A stretch of DNA of 64,000 nt from Coprovicinus avistercoris (GTDB lineage: Bacteria > Actinomycetota > Coriobacteriia > Coriobacteriales > Atopobiaceae). The position numbers and the translations under genes were made by a program. The notes beneath the pieces were generated by a model that saw nothing but the letters and a program-made list of their open reading frames with translations, was not told the DNA's origin and did not search any database. The stretch covers positions 62,001 through 126,000 of the forward strand of contig DVMQ01000014.1 of assembly GCA_018714895.1 (NCBI GenBank), given 5' to 3'. Positions 34,452 to 43,944 of this stretch are shown here, one piece after another. Position 1 is the first letter of the stretch. Every line of letters starts with the position of its first letter.

Positions 34452-37400
34452 GTGACGGGTCTTGCAACAAGTAAACGGTGGGAAGTGCTGACCTCTCATG
34501 AAGATCTTGAACATCAGTTTGAGGTCGAATTGGGGGTTCCTGCCCTTGCTGCTCGTGTCATGGCGGCGCGTGGTATACAGAGCATAGAAGAAGCCAAGTT
34601 CTTTTTGCATCCTTCACTCGAGCGTGATTGGGCAGATCCTCAACTCATTCCCGGTCTTATGGCTGCTGCTGATAGGCTAGAACAAGCGATCTTACGGGCG
34701 GAAACCATTGCTGTTTTTGGTGATTTTGATGTGGATGGCATGACATCCACATGCCTTTTAACCCTTGCTCTTGGTGAGTTGGGAGCTTCGGTAGTGCGTC
34801 CCTATATTCCTCATCGCTTTGGTGAGGGATACGGTCTTTCCCAAGATGCTTTGACGCGTGTTATGGAAGATGGAACTCCCGATCTTATTGTGACGGTTGA
34901 TAATGGCATCGCTTCTGCAGAAGAGGTGCGATGGCTTTTAGAGCATCATGTTGATGTTGTCGTAACCGATCACCATGAACCTGCAGATTTGGTACCAACT
35001 GGAGTACCTGTTGCAGATCCTAAACTTGTTGCAGAAGGCCCTTCTCACGATCTTGCCGGAGCAGGAGTTGCTTTAAAACTCGTTTGTGAGCTTGGAAAAC
35101 GCCTGGGGAAGCCCAATCTTTGGCGGGATTATACAGAAATTGCTGCTTTGGGCACTATTTCTGACATGATGCCGCTCACACGAGAGAATCGTGCTCTTGT
35201 CGCCGATGGTATAGAGCGACTCAGGACCACAACCCGTCCAGGTCTTGTAGCACTTGCTGCGGTTGCTGGTGTCGACCTTGCCGAAATCACAGCTGATTCG
35301 TTGCCGTTCTCCCTTGTTCCTCGACTCAATGCAGCAGGGCGTATGGGTACAACCGATGTGGCATTGCATCTTTTATTGGCAAGCGATCCAGCAGTTGCCG
35401 CAGAGCTTGCTGGTGCCCTTGAACAAACCAATCGTGAACGTCGTGAGATAGAGTCTCAGCTCGCTGAAGAAGCAATGGCAAAAGTTGAGGCAACTTTTTC
35501 GCCAGATGAACGCGTTATTGTTGTTGCAGGCGAGGGCTGGCATGAAGGTGTAAAAGGCATCGTAGCCAGCCGAATTGTGAATAAGTATCATGTCCCAACC
35601 ATACTTTTTACTATCTCTGATGGCGTTGCACGAGGCTCTGGAAGAAGTGTCGGCTCGGTTGATCTATTCCATGCTGTGGAGCAGTGCTCAGACTTATGCG
35701 TTCGATTTGGCGGTCACGCTGGAGCTGTAGGCGTTACCGTTGAGGCATCACAGCTTGATGCCTTTCGTTTACGTCTGATGGAAGTGCTTGCACATCTCCC
35801 GGAAGAACAGTTTATTGCCCGCGGTGAGATTGCTTGCGTGGTTGGCTTAGAAGAGCTTACGGTCTCCTCAATAGCTTCTCTTGATTTGCTTCAGCCATTC
35901 GGGCAAGGAAATAAACACCCGCTTTTGGCTGTTTCAGGCGTATGTATGCGCGGTCGAAGCCGCGTGGGACGCACGGGAGAACATCTACGCTTCGTTGCTT
36001 CCGATGGTATACATAGTGTTCCAGCCATCATGTTTCGGGCTCCTGAAATTGAGCGTGCAAGTGAGTGCGATGAGGCGGTCGATTTGGTGTTTGAACCAAC
36101 CAATGAGACCTGGCAAGGGAGGACAAAACCCAAGCTGATGGTGCGCGATATTGTTTATCGTGCATATCCGAAGAATCCCCAGCCTGCCTCCGATTTGGTT
36201 AACAAACTCTTTGCTGCTGCCGATGCCTCGCTTGTGGCGGGTGTGCTTCCCGATGAAACAAGGTATAACGCCTCTAAAGCTCCCGTCGAGTCTACCCTCA
36301 TGCTTGCCGATGATCTTGATAAAGAGATCTGTCATGCGTTGCTCGGCGGTGCTTCTCCGCTACCTGCACAGCAACGTGCGCTGGAACTTTTAGGGCAAAA
36401 TCATTCCTGTTTATGCGTGATGGCAACGGGACGTGGAAAGTCATATGTGTTTCACCATCATGCAACGCGGTTGGCTCTCAAAGAGCATAAGGCGAGCGTC
36501 TTTGTGTATCCATTGCGCGCGCTCGTTGCAGATCAGGGATACCATCTTGCATATACGCTTGCATCGCTTGGAGTTGGCGTGGCGCTTCTCACAGGAGAGA
36601 CACCAACTGATGCGCGCGAGCAAATCTTTGCGGATCTTGCAGCGGGCAGCGTAGATGTTGTTCTCACAACACCTGAATTTCTTACTATCCATGTAAATCG
36701 GTTTGCCCAAACGGATCGCATTGGTTTTGTGGTCATTGATGAGGCGCATCATGCTGCAGCGTCGGGTAGTCGAGAGGCATATGCTCAGCTGCCTTCAACA
36801 CTTGCTGCACTTAAACATCCTACTGTGCTAGCAGTTACTGCTACAGCCGCCACTGAAACCGCCAATGAAATTTGCCGATTACTCTCCATTGAGTCTGAGC
36901 ATGTGGTGGTAGATAACACCTGTCGAGAAAATCTTGAGATTGAGGATGCGCGAGAATTGCGCGATAGGGAAGCAGCTCTTGTTTCGCTTGTGGCTTCAGG
37001 CGAGCGCTGCCTTACGTATGTAAACTCGCGCGATCAAGCTGTTCGCTTAGCACGCATGCTTCGCCGTGCAATTCCCAATCTTTCCGATTCAATTGGGTTT
37101 TATCATGCTGGCTTGAGTCGAGAAGCTCGTTTGCGTATCGAGGATGCATTTCGTGCGGATGATCTTTCGTGTGTAGTAGCAACAAGTGCTTTTGGCGAGG
37201 GTGTTAATATCCCTGATGTGCGTCATGTTGTGTTGTATCACATGCCATTTGGTTCGATTGATTTCAATCAAATGTCTGGTCGAGCAGGGCGTGATGGTGC
37301 ACCAGCTTGTATTCATGTGTTCTTTGGTTCACGTGATGCACGTACCAATGAACGACTGCTTGCTTCTTCAGCTCCACTTCGCGAAAGTTTGGTGGGTCTC

Positions 37401-37787
37401 TGGCGTACTCTTCTAGTGTTAGCGCGACGTGAATCTGATCAAACTCAAACAGTAAGTTCTTTTGCAATGGCAAATGCTGATATTGCCGAAGCTGCTCGCG
37501 AGACAGGAATCGCGCAGAGTTTGGATGAAGGGGCAGTGTCTGCAGGCATAGCAATTTTCAAAGAACTCGGCCTGCTCTCAACGACCGGTTACGGCATGTC
37601 ACGTGTTGTTCACGTGCCGCTCAATCCATCTCATGTGGAGCTTGAACGTTCTATTCGGTACCGTGAAGGGATACACGCACGCGAAGAGTTTCATGCTTTT
37701 CGTGATTGGGTACTTTCAGCTTCGGCTCATGAATTGCTCGATCGAATTGATAAACCGATAGTGCCAACATTTGGCATACTTGTATAA
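34452..37787 (+). CDS. recJ: RecJ single-strand exonuclease fused to a RecQ-like DExH helicase
   Basis: 1111 residues from GTG 34452 (GGGGAG upstream). Residues about 60-560 are RecJ: DFDVDG (91-96), DNGIAS, DHHEP (173-177), then DHHA1 with GGHAGAVG and an OB-like part. From about 620 an SF2 helicase follows: MATGRGKS (657-664), PLRALVADQ, DEAHH (763-767), AVTATAA, and SGRAGRDG in the second RecA fold. RecJ alone is usually 550-800 residues. One chain would unwind and degrade 5' ends in recombination and repair. No frame break separates the halves. Confidence 0.9.
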   Translation: MTGLATSKRWEVLTSHEDLEHQFEVELGVPALAARVMAARGIQSIEEAKFFLHPSLERDWADPQLIPGLMAAADRLEQAILRAETIAVFGDFDVDGMTSTCLLTLALGELGASVVRPYIPHRFGEGYGLSQDALTRVMEDGTPDLIVTVDNGIASAEEVRWLLEHHVDVVVTDHHEPADLVPTGVPVADPKLVAEGPSHDLAGAGVALKLVCELGKRLGKPNLWRDYTEIAALGTISDMMPLTRENRALVADGIERLRTTTRPGLVALAAVAGVDLAEITADSLPFSLVPRLNAAGRMGTTDVALHLLLASDPAVAAELAGALEQTNRERREIESQLAEEAMAKVEATFSPDERVIVVAGEGWHEGVKGIVASRIVNKYHVPTILFTISDGVARGSGRSVGSVDLFHAVEQCSDLCVRFGGHAGAVGVTVEASQLDAFRLRLMEVLAHLPEEQFIARGEIACVVGLEELTVSSIASLDLLQPFGQGNKHPLLAVSGVCMRGRSRVGRTGEHLRFVASDGIHSVPAIMFRAPEIERASECDEAVDLVFEPTNETWQGRTKPKLMVRDIVYRAYPKNPQPASDLVNKLFAAADASLVAGVLPDETRYNASKAPVESTLMLADDLDKEICHALLGGASPLPAQQRALELLGQNHSCLCVMATGRGKSYVFHHHATRLALKEHKASVFVYPLRALVADQGYHLAYTLASLGVGVALLTGETPTDAREQIFADLAAGSVDVVLTTPEFLTIHVNRFAQTDRIGFVVIDEAHHAAASGSREAYAQLPSTLAALKHPTVLAVTATAATETANEICRLLSIESEHVVVDNTCRENLEIEDARELRDREAALVSLVASGERCLTYVNSRDQAVRLARMLRRAIPNLSDSIGFYHAGLSREARLRIEDAFRADDLSCVVATSAFGEGVNIPDVRHVVLYHMPFGSIDFNQMSGRAGRDGAPACIHVFFGSRDARTNERLLASSAPLRESLVGLWRTLLVLARRESDQTQTVSSFAMANADIAEAARETGIAQSLDEGAVSAGIAIFKELGLLSTTGYGMSRVVHVPLNPSHVELERSIRYREGIHAREEFHAFRDWVLSASAHELLDRIDKPIVPTFGILV

Positions 37788-37806
37788 GCGGAGGGAGGCG
37801 AGCAGT

Positions 37807-40221
37807 ATGGAGCATAATAAATCCGTAAAGGGCGCACATGATGAGAAAATGACTTCTGAAAAGTCTTTCCTGCACTCTAAAGCTCCTATTTCTTTTGATG
37901 ATGAGCCCCCTGAGGCTGACAACTACGCATTGCTTGAGCGCACCTGCTCGCGCTATCTATCGCGCGAGGAAATGAGTAAAGTTGAGCGTGCTTATATGTT
38001 TGCAGCACGTTTTCATGCTAACCAGCGTCGTCGGAGTGGTGAGCCTTATATCAACCATCCGGTTGAAGTGGCGCTCATCCTTGCCGATGATTTGCATATG
38101 GATGAAGACGTTATCTGTGCTGCACTTTTGCATGATACGGTTGAAGATACTTCAGCCACGCTTCAGGACTTAGCAACTCGTTTTGGTGAGCCAGTAGCAG
38201 AGCTGGTGGATGGTGTAACAAAACTTACGTCCATTGAGGTTGGCTCGATGGACGAAAAGCAAGCGCTCAATCTGAGGAAAATGTTCCTCGCTATGTCCAA
38301 GGACATTCGTGTTGTTATCATCAAGCTTGCCGACCGCTTGCACAATATGCGTACGCTTGCGGCGCTTCCACCTGATCGGCGCATTTTCAAAGCGCGCGAA
38401 ACAATGGATGTCTATGCTCCTTTGGCTGACCGTTTGGGCATCTCATCTATCAAATGGGAGCTTGAGGACCTGTCATTTTTCTATCTTGAGCCTGATGAAT
38501 ATCAAAGGATTGCTCGTATGGTGCAAGATTCGCGCGAGCAACGCGAGCGCGATACCGATGAGGCAATTCATTTGCTCAGCGATGAGTTGCGCCATGCCAA
38601 TGTGAGCGATTTTCAGGTTTCTGGACGACCCAAACACCTGTGGTCGATTTATCAGAAGATGAAGCGCAAGGACAAAGAGTTTGCAGATATATACGACTTG
38701 ATTGCCCTGCGCGTTATTGCAGGAACCGTCAGTGACTGCTATTCAATTCTTGGTGCTGTGCACTCTCTGTGGCATCCGTTGCCAGGTCGTTTTAAAGACT
38801 ACATTGCTATGCCTAAACCAAACGGCTATCAATCGCTGCATACGACCGTTATTGGCCCAGATGCTCGGCCTATCGAAATCCAGATTCGTACCCGAGAGAT
38901 GCACGAGCAGGCAGAATACGGTATTGCAGCTCACTGGCTCTACAAAAAATCAGGCAATTCAAAAGGTGCCATGTCATCTGAGGATAAGAGCATCGATTCT
39001 CAGATAACGTGGATCCGCAGAAGTCTTGATTGGGCAACTGAGGGTGATATCGGCGATGCACGTGAGTATCTCGATAACCTGCGCATTGACCTTTTCGAAG
39101 ACGAGATTTTTGTATTTACGCCTAAGGGCGAGGTTATGAGCCTGCGCTCAGGATCAACACCACTTGATTTTGCATATGCGGTTCACACGGAAGTGGGAAA
39201 CCATTGTGTAGGTGCAAAGGTTAATGGTGCGGTTGTGCCTTTGGCGCATCCGCTTGAAACCGGCGATCGTGTAGAGATCCTTACCAACAAAAATGCCAAG
39301 CCTTCTCGCGACTGGCTTGATATTGTTCATACGCCTTCTGCCAGATCAAAGATTCGTAAGTATTTTGCGACGGTTACCAAGTCGGATGATGCTGAGCGCG
39401 GTAGAAGCGAACTTGGCCGTGAATTGCGTAAACGTGGATACGGTATTTCTACTGTCAGAACTACAAAGGCCATTGCTCGTGTCTGTGAACAGCTCGACTA
39501 TCGTAATCCCGATGATCTTTTTGCAGCCTTAGCAAATGGAAAACTCACCTATAAGCATGTTGCCAATAAAATTGAGGCCATTCTTGAAGAAGGGTCGCCA
39601 GCTGCTCAAGCTGCACAGGCTCGTGCAGCTGAAGAGCAGGCTGAGCGTGAGGCTGCATTTGTACAAGACCGGCCAATGGTGCGCAGTGAACACTTGCGTC
39701 ATCGTTTGGCAAAGCAGTCAGGACGTAAGCGTGGTAATTGCGGCGTAGTGGTAAAAGGCGATCCAGATCTGGCTGCACATCTTGCACATTGCTGTAACCC
39801 GGTTGCCGGTGATGATATCGTGGGATTTATTACGCGCGGGCGTGGTGTTTCGGTGCATCGCGCTAATTGTCCAAATGTTCGCAATCTTATGCAGCATCCG
39901 GAGCGTTTGATCGCAGTTGAATGGGATACATCAGGCGCTACTGAATTCCAGGTAGAGATAGTTGTTGAAGCAACTGACCGCATGGGGCTGCTCAAGGATC
40001 TTACTATTGCTTTGGGCGATGGGGGAGCAAATATTTTATCTGCTGCAACACAGACCTCCTCAATGGGGGTGGCACGCATGCGTTTCCTTATTGCCATTTC
40101 AGACGCTTCGGTGCTCGACCCATTGCTTGCTTCACTCAGCCGCGTGCCCTCCGTTTTTGACGCACGGCGAATTATGCCTGGTGAGGGTGCAAATCAATTA
40201 AAGAAACGAGTAAGAGAATGA
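37807..40221 (+). CDS. rel: Bifunctional (p)ppGpp synthetase/hydrolase Rel
   Basis: 804 residues from ATG 37807, GGAGGGAGG upstream. N-terminal HD hydrolase with HDTVED (109-114), synthetase (about 274-378; RPKHLWSIYQKMKRK, YDLIALRVI, KPNGYQSLHTTV), TGS domain (EIFVFTPKGEVMSLRSGSTPLDFAY), a Cys-rich conserved part (HCCNPVAGDDIVGFITRGRGVSVHR) and a C-terminal ACT domain (VVEATDRMGLLKDLTIAL). Both catalytic halves look intact, so it makes and removes alarmone in response to ribosome stalling. The stop overlaps the next ATG (ATGA). Confidence 0.95.
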   Translation: MEHNKSVKGAHDEKMTSEKSFLHSKAPISFDDEPPEADNYALLERTCSRYLSREEMSKVERAYMFAARFHANQRRRSGEPYINHPVEVALILADDLHMDEDVICAALLHDTVEDTSATLQDLATRFGEPVAELVDGVTKLTSIEVGSMDEKQALNLRKMFLAMSKDIRVVIIKLADRLHNMRTLAALPPDRRIFKARETMDVYAPLADRLGISSIKWELEDLSFFYLEPDEYQRIARMVQDSREQRERDTDEAIHLLSDELRHANVSDFQVSGRPKHLWSIYQKMKRKDKEFADIYDLIALRVIAGTVSDCYSILGAVHSLWHPLPGRFKDYIAMPKPNGYQSLHTTVIGPDARPIEIQIRTREMHEQAEYGIAAHWLYKKSGNSKGAMSSEDKSIDSQITWIRRSLDWATEGDIGDAREYLDNLRIDLFEDEIFVFTPKGEVMSLRSGSTPLDFAYAVHTEVGNHCVGAKVNGAVVPLAHPLETGDRVEILTNKNAKPSRDWLDIVHTPSARSKIRKYFATVTKSDDAERGRSELGRELRKRGYGISTVRTTKAIARVCEQLDYRNPDDLFAALANGKLTYKHVANKIEAILEEGSPAAQAAQARAAEEQAEREAAFVQDRPMVRSEHLRHRLAKQSGRKRGNCGVVVKGDPDLAAHLAHCCNPVAGDDIVGFITRGRGVSVHRANCPNVRNLMQHPERLIAVEWDTSGATEFQVEIVVEATDRMGLLKDLTIALGDGGANILSAATQTSSMGVARMRFLIAISDASVLDPLLASLSRVPSVFDARRIMPGEGANQLKKRVRE

Positions 40222-40853
40222 AAGATGAGCTGCTTGGCTTTGTTGTGGGGCCAATTCAGACAAATTGTTATGCCTACTGCTCCGAAGGCCATTGTCTTGT
40301 TGTTGATGCTGGTTTTTCGGGAGCGGCACTTGCTGAGCGTCTTGCCGATGTGCAAGTAGATCTTGTGGTTTCCACCCATGGTCATGGAGATCATACGGGC
40401 GGTGTTAAAGAGCTCTGTGAGGCGACAGGGACCCCATTTGCACTTTCTTCGAAGGATGCTGAAATTGCCTATGCGTCTCAGGGAGACGGACATCATCCAG
40501 GCGAGCTTATTCCTCCTGTTGCAGATCGTGATCTTGTTGATGGGGATGTTTTGCACGTAGGAAGTGCCAGTTTTTCTATTATCGAAGCTCCTGGACATAC
40601 ACCAGGCGGGGTAGTTTTGCTTGGTGGCGGTACGGCTGAAGGGGTTGCTTTTGTAGGCGATACCATTTTTGCTGGATCAGCGGGCAGAACTGATCTTACT
40701 GGTGGTGATAGCCGTGCTCTCATGAGAACACTTGCGCATTTGAGCGAGGTAATTCCGCCTGAAACACAGCTGCTTTGTGGCCATGGCCCTGCAACTACTA
40801 TGGCCTATGAACTGTCAACTAATCCGTTTCTTACGGCGATAAACAATCAGTAG
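40218..40853 (+). CDS. Metallo-beta-lactamase fold hydrolase (glyoxalase II-like)
   Basis: 211 residues. STHGHGDHTGG supplies the HxHxDH zinc ligands; EAPGHTPGG and GDTIFAGSAGRTD give the third His and bridging Asp, and LLCGHGPATT the last His. This is the compact YcbL/glyoxalase II-like branch; true substrates (thioesters or others) vary. Overlap of ATGA with rel means translational coupling, an arrangement seen in many Gram-positive genomes where rel is followed by dtd or such a hydrolase. Confidence 0.88.
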   Translation: MKDELLGFVVGPIQTNCYAYCSEGHCLVVDAGFSGAALAERLADVQVDLVVSTHGHGDHTGGVKELCEATGTPFALSSKDAEIAYASQGDGHHPGELIPPVADRDLVDGDVLHVGSASFSIIEAPGHTPGGVVLLGGGTAEGVAFVGDTIFAGSAGRTDLTGGDSRALMRTLAHLSEVIPPETQLLCGHGPATTMAYELSTNPFLTAINNQ

Positions 40854-40958
40854 TTATCCTGTTAATTTGCGCGTCTGTTCGCGTTCGGTATCAGAGGGGT
40901 TCGTTTTTCGTAGCGTCCTTGAAATGTTTGACTCTCACAATTTAGGGCAGTTGTTGGT

Positions 40959-40984
40959 ACCCGCCGCTTTGCCGGCGGGTATTT
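40959..40984 (+). terminator. Terminator after the rel operon
   Basis: ACCCGCCG pairs with the CGGCGGGT side across a 6-base loop, followed by ATTTC. It lies 45 bases upstream of the aminotransferase start, so it could also act as its leader structure. Confidence 0.65.
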
Positions 40985-41028
40985 CGTGAGAAACGTCGTT
41001 TTATATCGTGCGGCGGGGAAGGAGTGCG

Positions 41029-42231
41029 ATGGCAGACGGCATCAACTCCCTTATGCGAGAGTTTGGTATTGATAAGTCTCCTATCCGTGAGGTAATGGAG
41101 ACAACCATGAGCCTTAAGCAGCAGGGGTATACCGACTTTTGGGATTTTTCTATCGGTAATCCTGAGGTGCCTACACCCCCTGAGATCAATGAGTCTATCC
41201 GTGAGATTCTTGATGTCTACAATTCGGTGGATCTTCATGGTTACACCCCCAACGATGGATGGGAAGCAACTCGCCGGGCTATTGCAGATGATTTGAATGA
41301 CCGTTTTGATGCCAATGCTGACGCTTCAGATCTTATCCTTACGGCAGGTGCAGCAGGTGCACTTACCTCCTCAATAGCGGCGCTTACAACACCAGGGGAA
41401 GAAGTGATCGTACTTACGCCCTATTTCCCTGAGTATCGTTTGTATATTCAGGCTTGGAGTTGTCGCTGTGTTCCAGTGCCTACGATTGCAGGTACGTTCC
41501 AGATTGACGTCGATGCAGTCCGCGATGCCATTGGTCCTCGAACACGTATGGTTATTGTCAATACTCCAAACAACCCTACGGGTGCTATTTATAGCGAGGC
41601 TTCTCTTCGGGCTTTAGGGGATATGCTTCGGGCAGAGGGAAAACGTCTTGATAAGACTATCTATTTGCTTTCTGATGAACCGTATCGAGAGATTGTGTAT
41701 GACGGTGCAAAGAACCCTTGGGTATGTGGCTGCTATGAGAACACGATCATGTGCTACTCGTATTCAAAATCTCTGTCACTTGCAGGTGAGCGAGTCGGAT
41801 ATGTGTATGTGCCAAAGGCTGTCCATCGGCACGATGAGGTGCTTGAGGCATTACATGGCGCACAGCGTGCAGTGAATACTATTACTGGAAGCCTTATTCA
41901 ACGTGTAATTGAACGGTGTGTGAAAGCAAGGGTTCCCATTGAGGAGTATGCGGCGCGTCGTGAAATTATCTATAACGGATTGACAGAGATTGGATATGAC
42001 GTTGTAAAGCCGGAAGGTGCATTTTATTTGTGGCTTAGAGCTTTGGAGCCAGATGACGCGGCCTTTGCAGAGAGAGCTACTAAAGAGCGTATTTACATGG
42101 TTTATTCTGGCGATTTTGGATGTCCAGGATATGAGCGTCTGTCATATTCATCAGTATCCCGTGAACGCCTTGCAGAATCATTATCTGCATTCCAGAATTT
42201 ATGGGATTCGTATGGTGGGTATACATGGTAA
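41029..42231 (+). CDS. PLP-dependent class I/II aminotransferase
   Basis: 400 residues from ATG 41029 with GGGGAAGGAG upstream. Fold type I motifs: NTPNNPTG, SDEPYREIVYDG, and the PLP lysine in YSYSKSLSLAGERVGY (about Lys-247). It resembles aspartate/aromatic aminotransferases of the AspB type from anaerobes; the opening GINSLMREFGIDKSPIREVMETT is typical of that subgroup. Substrate unproven. Its stop codon directly abuts the 3' end of a tRNA gene on the opposite strand. Confidence 0.9.
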   Translation: MADGINSLMREFGIDKSPIREVMETTMSLKQQGYTDFWDFSIGNPEVPTPPEINESIREILDVYNSVDLHGYTPNDGWEATRRAIADDLNDRFDANADASDLILTAGAAGALTSSIAALTTPGEEVIVLTPYFPEYRLYIQAWSCRCVPVPTIAGTFQIDVDAVRDAIGPRTRMVIVNTPNNPTGAIYSEASLRALGDMLRAEGKRLDKTIYLLSDEPYREIVYDGAKNPWVCGCYENTIMCYSYSKSLSLAGERVGYVYVPKAVHRHDEVLEALHGAQRAVNTITGSLIQRVIERCVKARVPIEEYAARREIIYNGLTEIGYDVVKPEGAFYLWLRALEPDDAAFAERATKERIYMVYSGDFGCPGYERLSYSSVSRERLAESLSAFQNLWDSYGGYTW

Positions 42232-42318
<87 letters not shown>

Positions 42319-42347
42319 ATTGTTTCGGAAAGAAACTACGCTCTAGA

Positions 42348-42356
42348 ACTATAGCA
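42348..42356 (-). promoter_or_regulatory. Extended -10 of tRNA-Leu
   Basis: TGCTATAGT on the minus strand, about 30 bases before the tRNA 5' end; the -35 is weak (T-rich). Confidence 0.45.
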
Positions 42357-42447
42357 GAGATAGAGAAAAAGAAACAGTCTCACTCTGATGAATAATTCGC
42401 GTACATTAAGGATATATATAAAGTCAATATAGAATCGGTGAAAAGTA

Positions 42448-42476
42448 TTGATATGTTTGCGACTGGCGTTTAATAC
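42448..42476 (+). promoter_or_regulatory. Promoter of the PTS IIB gene
   Basis: TTGATA (42448-42453), 17 bases, TAATAC (42471-42476); about 75 bases of 5' UTR follow. Confidence 0.55.
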
Positions 42477-42556
42477 TATGCCAATGCAAAAAAGAGGCGG
42501 ATACATTTGCTTCTACAGAGCTGAAAGAAGCAGATGAATTTGAAGGAGTGGGACAC

Positions 42557-42859
42557 ATGAAAACCAAGCATATTCTTGTTGTTTGTGGTGCAGGCGTAAC
42601 AAGTTCCATGTTGGTAAGTGCGCGTCTTCGTGAGTTGCTTGATGGAGAAGGTCTGAAAGATACCTATGACATTACTCCTTGCAAAGCAGATCTCGCTGCC
42701 GCCGTTTCCCCTGATTACGACTTGATTGTCGCTACATCAGCTATTCCTGATGAGACTTCTTGCCCTGTTATTGATGGCACACCCTTCTTAAATGATCGCG
42801 GTATCTGTGCTACAGAATCTAAGGTACTTGCAACGCTTGGTTATGAGCTTGCTGATTAA
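42557..42859 (+). CDS. Lone PTS IIB protein (galactitol/lactose-like fold)
   Basis: 100 residues from ATG 42557, AAGGAG upstream. ILVVCGAGVTSSMLV is the phosphate-binding P-loop of GatB-type IIB domains, with Cys-10 as the phosphorylated residue. IIB relays phosphate from IIA to the incoming sugar at the IIC channel. No IIA or IIC gene is adjacent: a tRNA lies before and a terminator after, so it must partner with components elsewhere or be regulatory. Acidic and otherwise unremarkable; length is normal for the family. Confidence 0.88.
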   Translation: MKTKHILVVCGAGVTSSMLVSARLRELLDGEGLKDTYDITPCKADLAAAVSPDYDLIVATSAIPDETSCPVIDGTPFLNDRGICATESKVLATLGYELAD

Positions 42860-42885
42860 AAGTTGTTTTATAAGGTCAGTCATAC

Positions 42886-42925
42886 AATCACCCGCGACAG
42901 TTCTAAACCGTCGCGGGTGATTTTG
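42886..42925. terminator. Strong terminator after the IIB gene
   Basis: A 13-bp perfect stem (42886-42898 with 42910-42922) then TTTTG; A residues on the other side allow use by the convergent zinc-ribbon gene as well. Confidence 0.85.
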
Positions 42926-42973
42926 TTGATTTGCGGGTACTCCCAATCAAATCAAAACGCGTGTTGCAAAAAG

Positions 42974-43780
42974 TTAGCTGCGGCTGTTCAAAAAGGCTGC
43001 AGCACCACCAACAAGAGACAGAATAGTGGCGAGCCATCCCCACAGCGAAACGCCAAGCATAGAGGTATTGCCCTTAAGATTGGCGAGTTCTGCCATATTG
43101 TCGATGACTTCCTTGCCGCCAATTGCATCTGTCAGTGCATTGCTCGCCTCTCCGACAACGAAGAACCAAATGACACAAAGAATAAACTCAACAGCAAGCG
43201 TGATAAGCAGTACTTTGCCGAGCTTAGCTGGATTACTTTTATAGGTGGAAATACTTATACCAATTAACACAGCAACAAGTATCCAGGCTATAAGAATGAT
43301 CTTTACGATACCCAAGGTCCCAGAAATATCACCCAAGGTATCAGTGACAGTACTATCAGATCCACCTGATATGCTTGCAAGGTTGCTAACGCTATTGAGA
43401 CCGGAAGCAAGACCAGCAAAATCTATGAGACCAAGCTCAACAGCTCCAGGTGTACTGCTGACATCTGCGCCCTGACGACTGGCTTCTGAGCGTAGCGTGC
43501 TGTAAAGCGGTGAATCTACCGTAGGGGCGAGGATTGTTATTGCCAGTACTATTGCGGCAAGAGCTATGGCAATAATCGCTCCATACTGTTTAATGGCGTT
43601 TGGAACAGGAATGGCAGATGCGACAGGTTGTCCTGCGTATGGTTGAGCTCCGGGGGCTGCACCGGGAATACCGCCTGCCTGAGATGGTGGATTTGTTTGT
43701 GCAGTATTAAAGCGATAGCCGCAAACACCACAGAACTTTGCATTATCTGGTTGCTGAGATCCGCATTTTGGACAGAACAT
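42974..43780 (-). CDS. Zinc-ribbon membrane protein of unknown function
   Basis: 268 residues from ATG 43780 (GAAGGAGGG upstream). It opens with CPKCGS...FCGVCG, a zinc ribbon of the double-Cys-pair type, then a Pro/Gly/Ala-rich linker and four hydrophobic segments (near IIAIALAAIVLAITIL, IILIAWILVAVLIGI, LLITLAVEFILCVIWFFVV, and the last 20 residues). Small ribbon-plus-membrane proteins are common in Actinobacteria and Firmicutes and lack a defined role. Divergent from infC; it shares the intergenic region with that operon's promoter. Confidence 0.7.
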   Translation of the reverse strand: MFCPKCGSQQPDNAKFCGVCGYRFNTAQTNPPSQAGGIPGAAPGAQPYAGQPVASAIPVPNAIKQYGAIIAIALAAIVLAITILAPTVDSPLYSTLRSEASRQGADVSSTPGAVELGLIDFAGLASGLNSVSNLASISGGSDSTVTDTLGDISGTLGIVKIILIAWILVAVLIGISISTYKSNPAKLGKVLLITLAVEFILCVIWFFVVGEASNALTDAIGGKEVIDNMAELANLKGNTSMLGVSLWGWLATILSLVGGAAAFLNSRS

Positions 43781-43909
43781 AGCACCCTCCTTCATATATA
43801 CTGAAAGCCCTTGTCTTCCAGCCTTTGGATGAGTGTACGCCAAAGTAATGGCGTGTTCTTTTCTAATGATGAAAAGAATTTGCAAATCGGATAGTAAAAC
43901 TCTTTTTGC

Positions 43910-43938
43910 TTGTCAAAAGGATTGTGTCTAGCTAATAT
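43910..43938 (+). promoter_or_regulatory. infC operon promoter
   Basis: TTGTCA (43910-43915), 17-base spacer, TAATAT (43933-43938), a near-consensus housekeeping promoter. Expected transcription start is near 43945, giving a 5' UTR of almost 200 bases. Confidence 0.75.
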
Positions 43939-43944
43939 ATATCC

